A DNA stretch of 64,000 nucleotides, taken from positions 930,001 through 994,000 of the forward strand of contig OZ251244.1 of the NCBI GenBank assembly GCA_965240325.2, read 5' to 3'. Below, piece by piece: positions 11,096 to 21,367 of this stretch. Each line of letters opens with the position of its first letter. Position 1 is the stretch's first letter. The DNA is from Rebecca billardiae RCC1528 (lineage: Eukaryota > Haptophyta). The notes beneath the pieces are model-generated. The model ran no database searches. It was given only the letters and a program-made list of their open reading frames with translations, and was not told where the DNA came from. The translations under genes were made by a program, and so were the position numbers.

Positions 11096-11804
11096 GGGTG
11101 CAGCCCTGTCGGGCCTCGTGCATCGGCTGATCGGGTGCGGGGCCCTGGCAGCCGCCGCTCACCGGCGATGCCACGCTAATAACTATGAGACAAAGGCGGC
11201 GCCGGCGGCCCTAAGTGGCGGCCCAGTCACAATGGCGCCCGCACTGGGCGTAGTGCATGGCGCCCGCGCCTCGCACGCGCTACAGCGCCCGGTGAGGTGG
11301 ACGCAAGTCTGTCGAAGCGTGTCACATGGGTGCCAAAGGTGCATGCTTGGCACCTCCGCTCGTTTGCCGGCCGCTCCGCTGCCCATGTCTGTCCTGCACG
11401 CACCAAACGTGGCCGCCGAACGTGCCCCGCCGCCACGCCCACTGTGAGACGCCCGCGAACCGCGATGCACCGCGTGCCCCATCGGGTCACGGGTGGTCGA
11501 GAGCAAAACTACGTACAGTTTACTATATGCTTTAACGTGCGGCACTTGGTTACGGCGTGATTGACGCCATCCAACACTGCGCAAAGACACCGCCACAAAA
11601 CAGACCGGCGCAGGCAGGTGAGGGGCGCGTTGCCGCACCTCATCGAGGCGGCCATTGCACCGGCACTGGACGCCTGACGAGCTTCCGCGTCTCCGCGACC
11701 GTTGGCGGTGCGTCGTGAGTTGTCGTTGGCCGCACCATATTCCGTTGAAGCCACCGGTGCTGTGGCGCTGTGCGCATGGCGGCGCTCCCGCGGATGTTCT
11801 GACG
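11096..11804. other. Intergenic region with an AT-rich core, no gene seen
   Basis: About 700 bp between two plus-strand genes. The short open frames in it overlap on both strands without recognisable protein features. Near 11510-11530 it contains TACAGTTTACTATA, a motif shared with the ends of inverted repeats at 21601-21612 and 24313-24324. Confidence 0.45.
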
Positions 11805-14236
11805 ATGGCCACTTACGCCACTCGGACGACTCGTAGCGGGGGGGGCGACGTCGACGATCTGCTGGCGGGCGCGTCCAAGCTCGGCAGCGAGTCGCCCGAG
11901 GTGATCCGCCTGACCTTCAAGGCGCTGCACGACGTGATCAGGGCGCAGGGCGAAGCGATCAAGACGCTCGAGAGAGGTGCGCGCGCGCGCGCGCGCGGCC
12001 GCGGAGGCGGCGCGCGCGCAGGCTGACGCGCCATTCGCCGCGGGCGGCATGCCACGTTCGCTCCCCCGCCCGTGCAGCCGTCGACCAGCGCGTGACCAAG
12101 GCCGAGCTCAACTCGCTGCTTGCGACCAAGGCGAGCACCACCGACCTGAGCCGCACGGTGAGCGAGCTCGCGCGCGGCCTCGACGAGAAGGCGGACTCCG
12201 CCGAGCTCGTCGCGCTGGGCGAGCGCAAGGTGGGCAAGCACGAGCTCTCGAGTGCGGTGGCCTCGTCGGCGGAGGTCGTCAGCCTCCGCGCGGCCGTGGA
12301 AAGTGCGGCGCGCGCGCCGCTCGCGCCGCTCCACGTCGGCCCCCGCTGACGCCGCCGCGCGGTGCGCCGCGCGCCGCGCCGCCGGCACGTGCCGCGCAGC
12401 CAAAGCCAACGTGGAGGAGCTGCGCGCGCTGGGCCTCGACGGCGAGCAGCGCCGGCAGCAGCTGGAGGAGCGGCTGCTCCACGCGCTCGAGCAGAAGGCC
12501 GGGATCGCCGAGGTCGCCTCCGAGCTCGAGAGCAAGGCGGCCGTGGCTGACGTGAACGCGATGCTCGACACCAAGGCGTCGATCGCGGACGTGAACGAGT
12601 CGCTGCTGCTCAAGGCGAACAAGGCGTCGGTGATCGCCGCGCTGCAGAAGAAGGTGAGCCGCTCCGAGATCGAGGTGCTCATCGGCGCCGATCCGGACGG
12701 CGGCGACGGCGACGGCGGCGGCGTGCGCTCGCTCGGCACGTTTGGCGAGCAGGTGCGCACGCTGCAGCTGCAGCAGGCGCACGCGCGCGCGGCCGCGGAC
12801 AGCGCGAACGCGAAGCTGGGGCGGGAGCTCGCGGCGGTCTCGGCGGACGTGCGCGCGCAGCTCTCGAGCGCGCAGGTCGAGCTCGACGAGCTCTCCGCGC
12901 GCGTGCGCGAGCTGCCCACCGCCTCGGAGCACCGGCGCGCGCTGGGCTCGCGCGTCACCCTCGACGAGGTGCGCGCGCTGCTCGACGAGACGGCGCGCCG
13001 CGCGGCCGTCGAGCCGAGCGGGACGGCGGCGCTGGTGCGCGCGGTGCACGAGGAGGTGTCCGCGCTCAAGCGCGCGCTCGAGAACACGCCGACGCGCTCC
13101 GAGCTGCACTCCGCGCTCGAGGCGAAGCTCGGCGCGGGTGCGGCAGCTGCGCTCGCTGAGAGCGCGACGGCGGGCGCGGCCCACGTGCAGCTGAGCGCGG
13201 CGGTCGCGGCCAAGGCGGACAGCGCGCGTGTGGACGCGCTCGCGGCCGAGCTTGAGGCGCGGCAGGCGGCGCTCGCCGCGGAGCTCCGCGCCGAGCTCTC
13301 CGCAGCGCTCGCGCGCGCCGCCGACGCCGACGCCCTGAGCGAGCTGAGCGCGCGGATCGGCGCCAAGGCGGACGAGGCGCGCGTGGCGAGTGCCCTCGAG
13401 GGCAAGGCGAGCGCGGCCGAGCTGAACGCGCTGCTCGCGCAGGTCACGAGCCGGCTCGACTCGGCGGTGGCGGCGGCGGCGCACAGCGCGAGCGCGGGGC
13501 CCGGCGTGCACTCGGCCGCGGAGCAGGCGCTCATCCTCGAGAGCCTGTGCTCGGAGCACCTGCTCGGCCGCTGGATCTGGAAGTCCGGAAGGTGCGCCGC
13601 GTCGCGCGCGCCCAGCCAGCAGCGTCGGCTGGCTGGCTGGCTCGCAGGCAGCGCGTCGGCCGCGCGCGCGCGTGGCAGGCAGGCGGGCGGGCGGGGCGCT
13701 CACTCGGACGGCGGCGCTGCTCGCGGCTCGGCTGCCGCGGCGCCTCCCCGCGCGCCGGCCGCAGGACAAAGGCCCCGCACGGCCTCGTGCCGTGGAACGT
13801 CCAGAACATCAACACGAACCCCGAGAACTTCGGCTGGGAGAAGGATCGGTGCGGCGCGGACTGAGGCGAAAGTACGCCGCGCCGCGCCCGCGCCTGATGC
13901 GCGACTGCCCCGCGCGCCGACGCGCACGCTTGCAGGGCACACATCGCGTGTGCGGCGGGCGGCCTCTACGAGATCACCTTTGGCTTCTACACGCACCGCA
14001 AGCCCTCCGTGCAGCTGCTCGTGAATGGCGAGCCCGTCATCTCGGCGATCAACTCCGCCTCATACGCCGTGCACCACTCGAGTGGCCGGCTCGCCGCCGT
14101 GGGGCCCCACCCGGCCGGCAATGTGTCTGGGCTCACGCTGATTGACTTCCTCGCGCTGCCGCCGCGCGCACGCATCGCGATCGCCTTCAAGGGCGAGGAG
14201 GGCGCGGAGGGCTTTCTGGGGCTCAAGAAGCTGTAG
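11805..14236 (+). CDS. Coiled-coil protein with C1q/TNF-like C-terminal domain
   Basis: Five exons (11805-11976, 12078-12302, 12400-13591, 13765-13848, 13936-14236) join to 657 aa. All four donors are GTGCG(C/G) and all acceptors end in CAG. The first ~500 residues are helical, with degenerate LxxKAxxxDVN-type repeats (for example LDTKASIADVNESL) typical of parallel, probably trimeric, coiled coils. After WIWKSGRTKAP the last ~130 residues form a compact beta-rich domain: PWNVQNINTNPENFGWEKDR, GLYEITFGFY, VQLLVNGEPVISA, VHHSSGRL, GNVSGLTLIDFLALP and a final GFLGLKKL. The pattern (Trp-rich entry, GLYE(V/I)xxGF, a GLTLIDFLxLP strand) is that of the C1q/TNF fold. I believe similar proteins occur in flagellate eukaryotes and suspect a basal-body or ciliary role, but no family name can be given with confidence. 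A trimeric stalk with a trimeric head is inferred. Confidence 0.72.
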
Positions 14237-14318
14237 CAGCTAGATAGCTCCGGGTCGTTGGCATCTGATGACGATTCATGACGCGATCAGCAGCCCGCCG
14301 CCTGCCCGCTGCCTGGCG

Positions 14319-14396
14319 ACGCGGCGCGCGGTCGTTCGGCCGTAGTCAGTCGATCACTGACTATGGCCGAACGACACCGCGCCGCGTCGGCGGCGC
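14319..14396. repeat. Imperfect inverted repeat (hairpin) between convergent genes
   Basis: The core arms 14331-14350 and 14356-14375 are complementary with a single mismatch around a CGATC loop. The outer flanks GACGCGGCGCG and CGCGCCGCGTC extend pairing with small bulges. It sits between the stop codons of the coiled-coil gene (14236) and the LpxA-like gene (14501), so it may shape 3' ends of both transcripts or be a small foldback element. Confidence 0.7.
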
Positions 14397-14500
14397 GACG
14401 CTGCCGCCGCGTCACGCACTACGCAGTCTCGTCAGTCCGGCGCCGGGCCTCCGTATATGCCGTATCGTGATGTGACGATGGCGGTGCCGCACGCGTCTCG

Positions 14501-15394
14501 TCAGCGATGGGCGCGCTCATCCTTTCCCGTTGTAGTGGCGAGATCCGGCGCGAGTGTGCAGAGTGGGCGCCGCCGACTCGTGTCCAGGACGAACTCAGCC
14601 AGCTCGACTGCATGCGCGCTGGAGGCGAACGCGGCACGCACGGCCTGAGCGCGCTCGGCAGTGGCCTCCGCTGGCTCGGTGGGCGCCGCCGCGAGGCACG
14701 AGCCCTGGCCGCCGAAGATACGGCGGAAGGCCTGCAGCAGGGCCTTAATTTCCGCCCGCGCGACACCTCGCCGCCGCAGGCCGACAAGGTTGAGGCCGCG
14801 CAGCGAGGCGCGATTGCCCACGGCCATGCAGAACGGGCCCACGTCACGCTCGACGATGCTACCCCCGCCGATGATCGCGCCGCGACCGATGGTGACGTAC
14901 TGGTGCACGGCGCTTTGCCCGCCGACGATCGTCTGCGAGCCCACACGCACGTGGCCGGCCAGCAGCGTGGCGTTGGCCACGATAACGTCATCGCCCAGCC
15001 AGCAGTCGTGGGCGACATGCGCGCCGCCCATCAGCAGGCATCGGTTCCCGACGCGCGTGACGCTGCCGCCGGCGAGAGTGCCCGTGTGCACGGTCGCGTG
15101 CTCGCGCACCACGCAGTGTGCACCGATCTCGAGCCGCGTCGCCTCGCCCATGTGCTTCTTGTCCTGTGGCGGCAGGCCAACGCATGCAAACGGGTAGATC
15201 ACGCTGTGCGCGCCAATTGTGCTCTCGCCCGCGAGGTGCGCGCTGGCGACGAGGCGTACGCCATCGTCGAGGCGCACGCCCGGGCCGACGATGCTCTGCG
15301 GTCCGACGTGTGAGCCTGCGCCCAGTGCCGCGCCCGGTTGCACGATTGCAGTTGGATGTACGTACGGGGCGACGCGCCCAGCCAGACCCGCCAT
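14501..15394 (-). CDS. LpxA-like UDP-N-acetylglucosamine O-acyltransferase
   Basis: A 297-aa left-handed parallel beta-helix acyltransferase. The hexapeptide repeats start at IHP-type sequence (YVHPTAIVQPGAALG, residues 11-25) and run to about 200, followed by the alpha-helical C-terminal region of LpxA (GLRRRGVARAEIKALLQAF). The catalytic His corresponds to His129 in GGAHVAHD, with His126 beside it, as in bacterial LpxA (H125/H122). QDKKHMGEATRLEIG aligns with the QDLKYxGExTxxxIG segment. LpxA transfers a 3-hydroxyacyl chain from acyl carrier protein to UDP-GlcNAc, the first step of lipid A synthesis; plants and some algae keep a lipid-A-like pathway in organelles. ATG at 15394 is chosen because the beta-helix starts at once; an open frame extends upstream to 15493 but reads as low-quality sequence. 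No other lpx gene is in the window. Eukaryotic copies are probably of bacterial or organellar origin. Confidence 0.88.
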   Translation of the reverse strand: MAGLAGRVAPYVHPTAIVQPGAALGAGSHVGPQSIVGPGVRLDDGVRLVASAHLAGESTIGAHSVIYPFACVGLPPQDKKHMGEATRLEIGAHCVVREHATVHTGTLAGGSVTRVGNRCLLMGGAHVAHDCWLGDDVIVANATLLAGHVRVGSQTIVGGQSAVHQYVTIGRGAIIGGGSIVERDVGPFCMAVGNRASLRGLNLVGLRRRGVARAEIKALLQAFRRIFGGQGSCLAAAPTEPAEATAERAQAVRAAFASSAHAVELAEFVLDTSRRRPLCTLAPDLATTTGKDERAHR

Positions 15395-16636
15395 CGTACT
15401 GTACGGGTGTGTAGACACTGTGTACTTGTACTCCGTACTGTACCATACTGGGGACATACAGTATCTCTTTGGTGGCAGTAGGGTTTCGTGCATGGCGGCG
15501 CTTCGAGCCTCCGCCGCGAGGCATAGAAGCTGGTGCGTCGGTGGGGATCTTGCTGGGCATGTTGCGCATGATGCATTGTACCCTCACCGTGGCCCTCGTC
15601 TCGTTGTCCACCGGGTTGCGGCCTGCACAATGCACGCGGTCGTGCGCGGCGCCGGGCAAACGTCTGCGTGAGCCGCGCAGCATCCGCATGCCGCTTCCGT
15701 CGACTCTGCTGAGGTACTTTGTGGGTGCGTTGTGTGAGGGAGGCTGTGAGACGTGTCGCTGGTCCCCTCCGGATAGCTGCTAAGGTGCGTCTCGACCAAT
15801 GCAGACGTGGATGCTGTGTTCATTGCGTTTGCCGTGAATCTGCTGTCGTGCCGTGCTCTCACACGGGTAGTCCGTGGCGGCTGCACGGCACCATTCAAAG
15901 TGCACTACTACAGTCAGGCGCGGGGCAGCTTGTATCCTCATGTAGTTCAGTCACCCCAGTCCACATCCGAGTCGCCCAATGCATCACTACGGCCTCGGTG
16001 CGGATGTGACATGTCACGGTCGCGGTCGCACTGTGACGACATGCAGCACGGCTGCCCCGCCGTTGTCCGCGGAGCACATCTGAGTCGACCTACAGGCAGA
16101 GAAGGGGTTGCCGCCGCATTGGGGCACCCACAGGCCACGCTGGGGCCATCGGCATCGAGTCGCAGCACGCGCATGGGCTGGCATTAGCTCGCTTGAGGTG
16201 TGCTGAAAGTGAAGCCCTCCCCGCTGGCGCACCGGCCGGCACGCGGGCTCGGCGCTCGCAGCGGCATCCCGCCGCTGACCCCCGGACCGCGGGCGTCAGA
16301 GTCGGAGTGACGAGTCCGCACCCGGGCGCACCCTGCCCGGCCGACGCCAGCCCCGCGCCCGCGCGGCCCCGCCGGCCCGGTCTCCCGAGTCCCGGGCCGC
16401 AGCCGTCGGGCGGTGTGGGCACACGCACCGACAGCCAGCGGCGGCCCACGGGCACGGCCACGCCGGCCGGGGCGTCCGGTACTCGTGACCATGATGTGAC
16501 ATCTTGATCCGTATATATTCTGCCGACGATATCAGTGACGGGCCCAGGCCGCCGCGCCGGCGGATGGCATCATCACTACGATGATGATGCGCGTCGAAGG
16601 CAACTGTCGTCGAAGGCCAAGGGACGGTGGACTGTT
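15395..16636. other. Intergenic region, no supported gene
   Basis: About 1.2 kb between the LpxA-like start and the glycosyltransferase stop. Open frames here are short, overlap on several frames and show no domain pattern. The first ~100 bp (15395-15500) contains repeated GTACTGTAC/TACTGTACC motifs that could belong to the LpxA promoter. Confidence 0.5.
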
Positions 16637-17803
16637 TCATTCCGAGCTGGAGTTTTCAGCACGGTGGCGGGGGCCGTGTTGAGCTCGCGCGAGTGGCAGA
16701 GTGCGCTGCTGCTTTATTGCATGCGCGCTCGGCGCTCGTCGTTCGAGCGTCGACTGATGCTGCTTCTGCACCTTCAGCTCCCGAGCGAGGTCAGATAAGC
16801 ACCTGGCGAAGAGCTCCTCCAGGGCATCTCCTGCCGCCAGAGGGGACATGTTGACGTGCGACCATGCCGGAGGCCGGTGCTGCTGCAGCCATCGCACCCC
16901 GAACTGGTTTTTGAGCGCGTAGCCAAACGTGCGCCCAAACCCAGCACACTCACGCGGGGTGAAGCTGCTGAGTGGGTGCACGCGTGCAGCAGGTGTGCCG
17001 TGCGGGCACCCTCCCATGCCCACCGACCACCGCTGCACGCCCGCGCTAAGCATCTCCGTCGCGAGGAGCAGGTCGTCGTCCCAGTTGTGCGGCCCACCAG
17101 GCACCTCGCGCACCAACGCGTCCAGCCGGCTCGCGTTGATGTCTCCGCGCCAGAATGCAACGCCACAGCCGCCGTGAAGCACGTCTGCGACGCGCGCACA
17201 GCCCTCGCGCAGGCGGCGGGTATACAACGTAGTCCCGCTGTGAGTGTCAGCACATTGCGCTGTCATCTGCTCGGCACACGACCGATTCTCGCTCCCGCGG
17301 CAGAGGCGATGCCGTGCAATGTCGCGCGCAAAGATGGTGCCCGAGCCGCCGACAGCATGTCCACGTCCGCGCGTCGTGAGCGCATCCACCAGCACCCTTG
17401 CAAACGACGGCGGAAATTGCTTGTCGTCATCCACGACCAGCACCACGGTCGTGGGCTCGCGCTCCACGCGCAGAGTGCGCAGGTACTTGTCGGCCGGTCC
17501 GGTGTCCTCGGTGAGCTTGAGGCGGTGGAGATGCACGCGCCCGCGACCAGCGCGGACGGCGGCGAGCAAAGCGGCGGACGGCTCCGGCGGTGTCGTCAGA
17601 TTGAATTTCAAGCTCCCCCCCAGGGTGACGTGGATGGTGTCGAGGGCCGGCTGCTGCCTCAGGAGGCTCGCAATGGAGGCTGAGGGGTCCCGGCCCGGAA
17701 TGGTGCCTAGCGTGGCAACAACGCGAGTCGGGGCGCTGGCGCTGGAGTGATGCAGCCGTGCGGCGTCCTTTCCAGCCCATGCCACCGGAAGCAGGCACCA
17801 CAT
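16637..17803 (-). CDS. GT-A fold glycosyltransferase (uncharacterised algal family)
   Basis: A 388-aa intronless protein. Residues 28-60 read like the first strand and helix of a GT-A enzyme (VVATLGTIPGRDPSASIASL, then LLRQQPALDTIHVTLG). TEDTGPADKYL at 98-108 resembles the D-x-GP-x-x-K segment of GT2-like enzymes. VVLVVDDDKQF at 120-130 gives a DDD metal-binding triad, and NWDDDLLLATEML further on is a plausible acceptor/catalytic acidic block. A short N-terminal hydrophobic stretch may be a signal sequence, but this is weak. It is probably a Golgi or secreted-pathway enzyme. Donor and acceptor are unknown. Together with the GT69 and sulfotransferase genes nearby it fits surface-glycan synthesis, but they are not an operon. 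Last ~45 residues are basic and low-complexity. Confidence 0.68.
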   Translation of the reverse strand: MWCLLPVAWAGKDAARLHHSSASAPTRVVATLGTIPGRDPSASIASLLRQQPALDTIHVTLGGSLKFNLTTPPEPSAALLAAVRAGRGRVHLHRLKLTEDTGPADKYLRTLRVEREPTTVVLVVDDDKQFPPSFARVLVDALTTRGRGHAVGGSGTIFARDIARHRLCRGSENRSCAEQMTAQCADTHSGTTLYTRRLREGCARVADVLHGGCGVAFWRGDINASRLDALVREVPGGPHNWDDDLLLATEMLSAGVQRWSVGMGGCPHGTPAARVHPLSSFTPRECAGFGRTFGYALKNQFGVRWLQQHRPPAWSHVNMSPLAAGDALEELFARCLSDLARELKVQKQHQSTLERRAPSAHAIKQQRTLPLARAQHGPRHRAENSSSE

Positions 17804-19214
17804 ACTGTAACCACGACAGCACGATCAGTTCATCGTGCGGGCGAGCACCGCTGTGAGCCACGAAGGGCCGATCGGGATGGCCGACACGACGGGTCGAGTG
17901 GCGCACTCTGAACCAGTGAATCACGGCAAGTCAGCATAAAGACTGGCCGCGGATGGACCTCAGGATGGAGGCCGTTTTGAACGCGCTCGCGCGCGGCGAG
18001 GTGAAGCGTGCAGGGGCGTTAGGCGCTGTGGGCCCCTCGAGGGCGTCAAGATGGACCGCGCCCAAGCGGATGTCGCCCCCTGGAGCGGCCTCTCCGCGCC
18101 GTGCGAGGCCGCGGCGCGCGGGCGGTACACGACCTCCTGTCTGACGGCCGAAGGTACGAGTGGTCGGCTCCCACTGCGCCTGCCAGAGTGCCAGCGGGCG
18201 AAGTCAGCGGCAGAGCGGCCGGGAGCGCCGCCATTTCCGCAAACGTGGCAAAATGTTTATTTTCGTGCAGTTTTGCGGGCAACGACCACTCGTACCTCGG
18301 GCCGTCAGGAAAAGCTATGGGAGTGTCGCCACATCGGCCAGTCTTTATGTCCGCCATGGTCCGTTGTCAACGCCTGGGCCTGCCACGCGAGATTTACGCG
18401 ACACCCCCACGGCCGTACTGTAGACGCCGATTCGTCGCCGCTGAGCGGCTTGGGCTGGTCGCGAATGCTCTTGAGGGTGTCACTGCACTCCGGGCGCGAC
18501 GTCATCTCATCACCTGCGCGCGGAAGACACCCGAGTCGACGACGGCGCCCGGGCAGGCCGCAGAGTTCATCACGTGAATTTTGTGCGACGCCCCCTGGGC
18601 GGGCATTTGGTCAAGTGCACTCGTTCGCGGTCCGGTGCACTTGCCAGCGGCTCCATGGTTGTCACTGCACTCCGCGTTCCCCTCCCCGCGCCCGTATCCG
18701 ACGCCGACGGGCCGTCCGACCACGCCGTGCCGGCGCCAGCGCGCGCGCCTCGAGATGCTGCTCGGCCAGATGAGAACCCACGTCGCCAAGATGTTTCAGA
18801 CTCCACACACGTTTATGATACTACATATGCCCACGCCCCGGTGTACGAGTCGGCGTACACTCGGCGTACAGTACAGCAGCTACGAGTCCCGCACTGCGGC
18901 CGGGCCGAGTGGCCGCTGTGGCCGGGCGTGATCACGACTTCACAAAGTAGTAGATGGCAACTTAGTATTTAAGGAAGGCTTTTACTCTGCGCTGAATAGT
19001 CGTCTGATGAATCGTCGGCCACTCTTGGCGGCTCGAGAAGCTCGATCGCCCCCCAGCCGCGCCCCGGACCGACGGCACGGCCCGGCATCTCCCGGCCCCG
19101 GGCCGGTCCGCACGGCCACGTGACCACCAAATAACGGACAGACGGTTCGCGGACCGCTACTGATCGTCTGCTGACTCAGAGACAGTATATATAGAGAGAG
19201 TCACCGCGTCGTGG
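17804..19214. other. Gene-poor region with an inverted repeat
   Basis: No convincing gene in 1.4 kb. It contains the inverted repeat 18141-18167/18282-18308, two copies of TGTCACTGCACTCCG (near 18478 and 18661), an AT-richer tail at 18950-19020, and a GTATATATAGAGAG stretch at about 19185. A 14-bp direct repeat TCACCGCGTCGTGG (near 19200 and 19215) overlaps the sulfotransferase stop. Confidence 0.5.
18141..18308. repeat. Inverted repeat, possible foldback element
   Basis: Arms 18141-18167 and 18282-18308 are near-perfect complements (CTGACGGCC-GAGGTACGAGTGGTCG type, one or two differences) around a ~115-bp centre that includes an AT-richer AAAATGTTTATTTTC segment. No target-site duplication could be recognised. 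Confidence 0.6.
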
Positions 19215-20186
19215 TCACCGCGTCGTGGCGGCGGCGCGTAGCGGGACCGGCTGCAGGACACGCTTCAGAAGGAACCGCTCCGCGTGATCCACCTGAGCTC
19301 GCACCTCCGCGTCGAGCTCCAAGCATCGCCCCGACGCAATCGCAGGAGGGCAAACCTTTCGCCTGGGCTTCTTGACACCGACTTTGCTGAAGGTGCGCTG
19401 TGTAAGAGGCGGCTTGACGCCGTACCGCTGGAACAGCTCCGTGATGCCGTCCTGGAGCGCGGTCATCTCCACGAGCCACTCGGCTCGCCAGACGTAGGCC
19501 CACTGCGGCACTTGGTGGCAACCGTTCAGGCCGTGCCGTGTCAGGTTCCATTTCTCGAGCTCCGTCGGACCCCCAGCCAGCACCCGGTCGTACGTTGTCG
19601 CGTCGGCACCGTCGACTGCTGCTGCTTCTGTTTCAGCGGCCTCGAGCAAATCCATCAGGATGCCGCGCACTCGCAGATATCCGCGCGCGATCCTGGAGAA
19701 TTCGTCACACATGTACGTCTCATTGTGCTTCTTCGTGCTGTTCAGGAACCTCATCAATTGCGGCTTCAGGTAGCACACATCGCTGATGAGGCGCTGCCCG
19801 GGCTCGCGCACAATGGCGAATGAGTCGGGGACGTACGCGGCAGGGGGGTCGTGCTGCTTCCAGCAGTGCGTGCCGCCGTGGTGCGACGGGTAGGAGTAGT
19901 GGCTGTCGACCTTTCCATCCGTGTCGTATGGTTTGAGCAGGGTCTCTGCCGTCGAGCCGCCATTCTTCGGGATATGGAAGAATGTGAGCATGCCCCTTGT
20001 GCGCTCACCGCCGCCGAGGGGCGGATTTGCCCGGTGCCACAGCCGACCGCCGTTGCTGTACGTGCGCACCACCTCAAATCTTGGCTGCTCCCTTCCCGCG
20101 TGCGCTGTCGCCATAAGGACGGCGGTCGCCACGAGGTGGTGCGCGACGCCGCATGCCGCTGCGCGCGACCGATGTCCCGCCGCCAT
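19215..20186 (-). CDS. Carbohydrate sulfotransferase-like protein
   Basis: A 323-aa, intronless PAPS-dependent sulfotransferase of the Golgi carbohydrate type. The 5'-phosphosulfate loop is LTFFHIPKNGGSTAE (67-81), matching the FxHIPKxGGT pattern. The 3'-phosphate segment is FAIVREPGQRLISD (123-136), matching VRxPxxRxxS. Residues 14-30 are hydrophobic and precede AHA, consistent with a signal anchor or signal peptide. The family moves sulfate from PAPS to hydroxyls of glycans; the specific acceptor cannot be read from sequence. The length is typical for the family. ATG at 20186 places the hydrophobic segment near the N-terminus; the longer open frame upstream crosses into the divergent TspO-like gene and is not supported. 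The start lies 134 bp from that gene's start. Confidence 0.8.
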   Translation of the reverse strand: MAAGHRSRAAACGVAHHLVATAVLMATAHAGREQPRFEVVRTYSNGGRLWHRANPPLGGGERTRGMLTFFHIPKNGGSTAETLLKPYDTDGKVDSHYSYPSHHGGTHCWKQHDPPAAYVPDSFAIVREPGQRLISDVCYLKPQLMRFLNSTKKHNETYMCDEFSRIARGYLRVRGILMDLLEAAETEAAAVDGADATTYDRVLAGGPTELEKWNLTRHGLNGCHQVPQWAYVWRAEWLVEMTALQDGITELFQRYGVKPPLTQRTFSKVGVKKPRRKVCPPAIASGRCLELDAEVRAQVDHAERFLLKRVLQPVPLRAAATTR

Positions 20187-20319
20187 GGGACCGAGGCCAG
20201 CAAGACTGCAAGAGCGACTAAAAATCGGTTCCTCGCGGTTTGCCTCGGGCTGCAACCGGACAACCGGGTGGCTCGCTCGCCGTGCGTCCTTGGCCGGCTC
20301 CCGACCGCGTGAGGCCGAC
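20187..20319. promoter_or_regulatory. Divergent intergenic region between sulfotransferase and TspO-like genes
   Basis: A 133-bp gap between head-to-head start codons at 20186 (minus) and 20320 (plus). It includes a CGACTAAAAATCGG palindrome-like element around 20215-20230, the only AT-rich stretch. Bidirectional promoter function is inferred from spacing. Confidence 0.4.
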
Positions 20320-21303
20320 ATGATGAGCTCGCTCAACTCGCCGCCAATCGTGGCCGCGGCCGGCGCCGCCGCGATCATCGGCCTTCCATTCGCGGCGCCG
20401 GTCGTCGCCGCGGCACCCCTCGCGCTCCTACGCGCGATGAACATCGCGGCCTTTGGGTTGAATGTCGCCGCGGTGTCCGTCCCGGGTCGTCTGGACAGCG
20501 AAGTGGCGCGCCAGATGCTCGACGCGGAGGGCGACGGCGCGGAGGGCGATGGCGCGCCCCTCGTCCAGGGCGACAGCGCGCGCGCGGGCTCAGCCGAGGC
20601 GAGCGCGTACACGCCCACGCGAGGGCGCACGCTCGTGATGCCCTCCGGCTGGGCCTTCGCCATCTGGGGCCCGATCTACGTCGGCGAGGCCCTGCTGATG
20701 GGCGCGCAGTGCCTGGACGTCCCTCCGCTCGCGGCGGCGCTGCCGCAGCTCACGGCGCCGTTCGTCGCGGCGAATGTGTGCCAGAGCCTGTGGTGCGCGG
20801 CGTTCCGCCCGTCCTACTCGAGCGGATGGCACAAGTACGTCTCCGTCGCCATGCTCGGCGGCACGGCGTTCAGCCTCGCGCATGCTCATGCCGTGTGCCC
20901 GCCCGCGCTGGCGGCGGCACCCTACTTCGTGCCGCTCACGATGCACTGGGGGTGGACGACGGCGGCGACGCTGGTCAACCTGAACGGCTCGATCGCCATG
21001 GACGCTGCTGCCTCAGACAAGCTCGTCGTCGGCGCCGGGCACGCCTCAGCGCTGGCGGCAGGCGCGCTCGGCGTCGGCCTGACGATGAGCTTCGGAGCGC
21101 CCGTGTATGGCCTGACGGTGGCGTGGGCGCTCGTGGCGTGCGCTGACGGCATGCAGAAGCGGCTTGTCAGCGCGGTGGCGAGTCCCGCCGCCGCGGAGCG
21201 CGACGTGATGCTCGTGCGTGCGGCGCGCGTGCAGAAGCGGCTCTGCCAAGCGGGCGCCACGCTGTGCGTCGTCGCCTCTGGCTGCGCCATGTACTGGCGA
21301 TGA
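20320..21303 (+). CDS. TspO/MBR-related multi-pass membrane protein
   Basis: A 327-aa polytopic membrane protein. The signature PSGWAFAIWGPIYVGE lies in the first third and matches the PxGxxFAIWxxIY motif of a bacterial/algal family related to TspO/MBR tryptophan-rich sensory proteins. About seven to eight hydrophobic segments follow, with Trp-rich contacts (MHWGWTTAATLVNLNGS). The N-terminal ~50 residues are also hydrophobic and could be a signal or targeting sequence, followed by an acidic loop (EGDGAEGDGAP). Two Met codons start the frame (20320 and 20323). TspO proteins bind tetrapyrroles or sterol-like ligands; for this distant branch the function is not established. A second possibility is an unrelated small transporter family sharing the FAIWGxIY motif. 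Confidence 0.6.
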   Translation: MMSSLNSPPIVAAAGAAAIIGLPFAAPVVAAAPLALLRAMNIAAFGLNVAAVSVPGRLDSEVARQMLDAEGDGAEGDGAPLVQGDSARAGSAEASAYTPTRGRTLVMPSGWAFAIWGPIYVGEALLMGAQCLDVPPLAAALPQLTAPFVAANVCQSLWCAAFRPSYSSGWHKYVSVAMLGGTAFSLAHAHAVCPPALAAAPYFVPLTMHWGWTTAATLVNLNGSIAMDAAASDKLVVGAGHASALAAGALGVGLTMSFGAPVYGLTVAWALVACADGMQKRLVSAVASPAAAERDVMLVRAARVQKRLCQAGATLCVVASGCAMYWR

Positions 21304-21345
21304 TCGATATGCTGATGAGCAAAATAATGACGAGCGCATGATGCC

Positions 21346-21367
21346 GCTGCTGATGATCATCAGCAGC
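21346..21367. repeat. Perfect 22-bp palindrome downstream of TspO-like gene
   Basis: GCTGCTGATGA followed directly by its exact reverse complement, starting 43 bp after the TspO-like stop. In RNA it would form an 8-9 bp stem with a small loop; a role at the 3' end is possible but unproven. The surrounding 21301-21420 is rich in GATGA/TGATG repeats. Confidence 0.65.
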
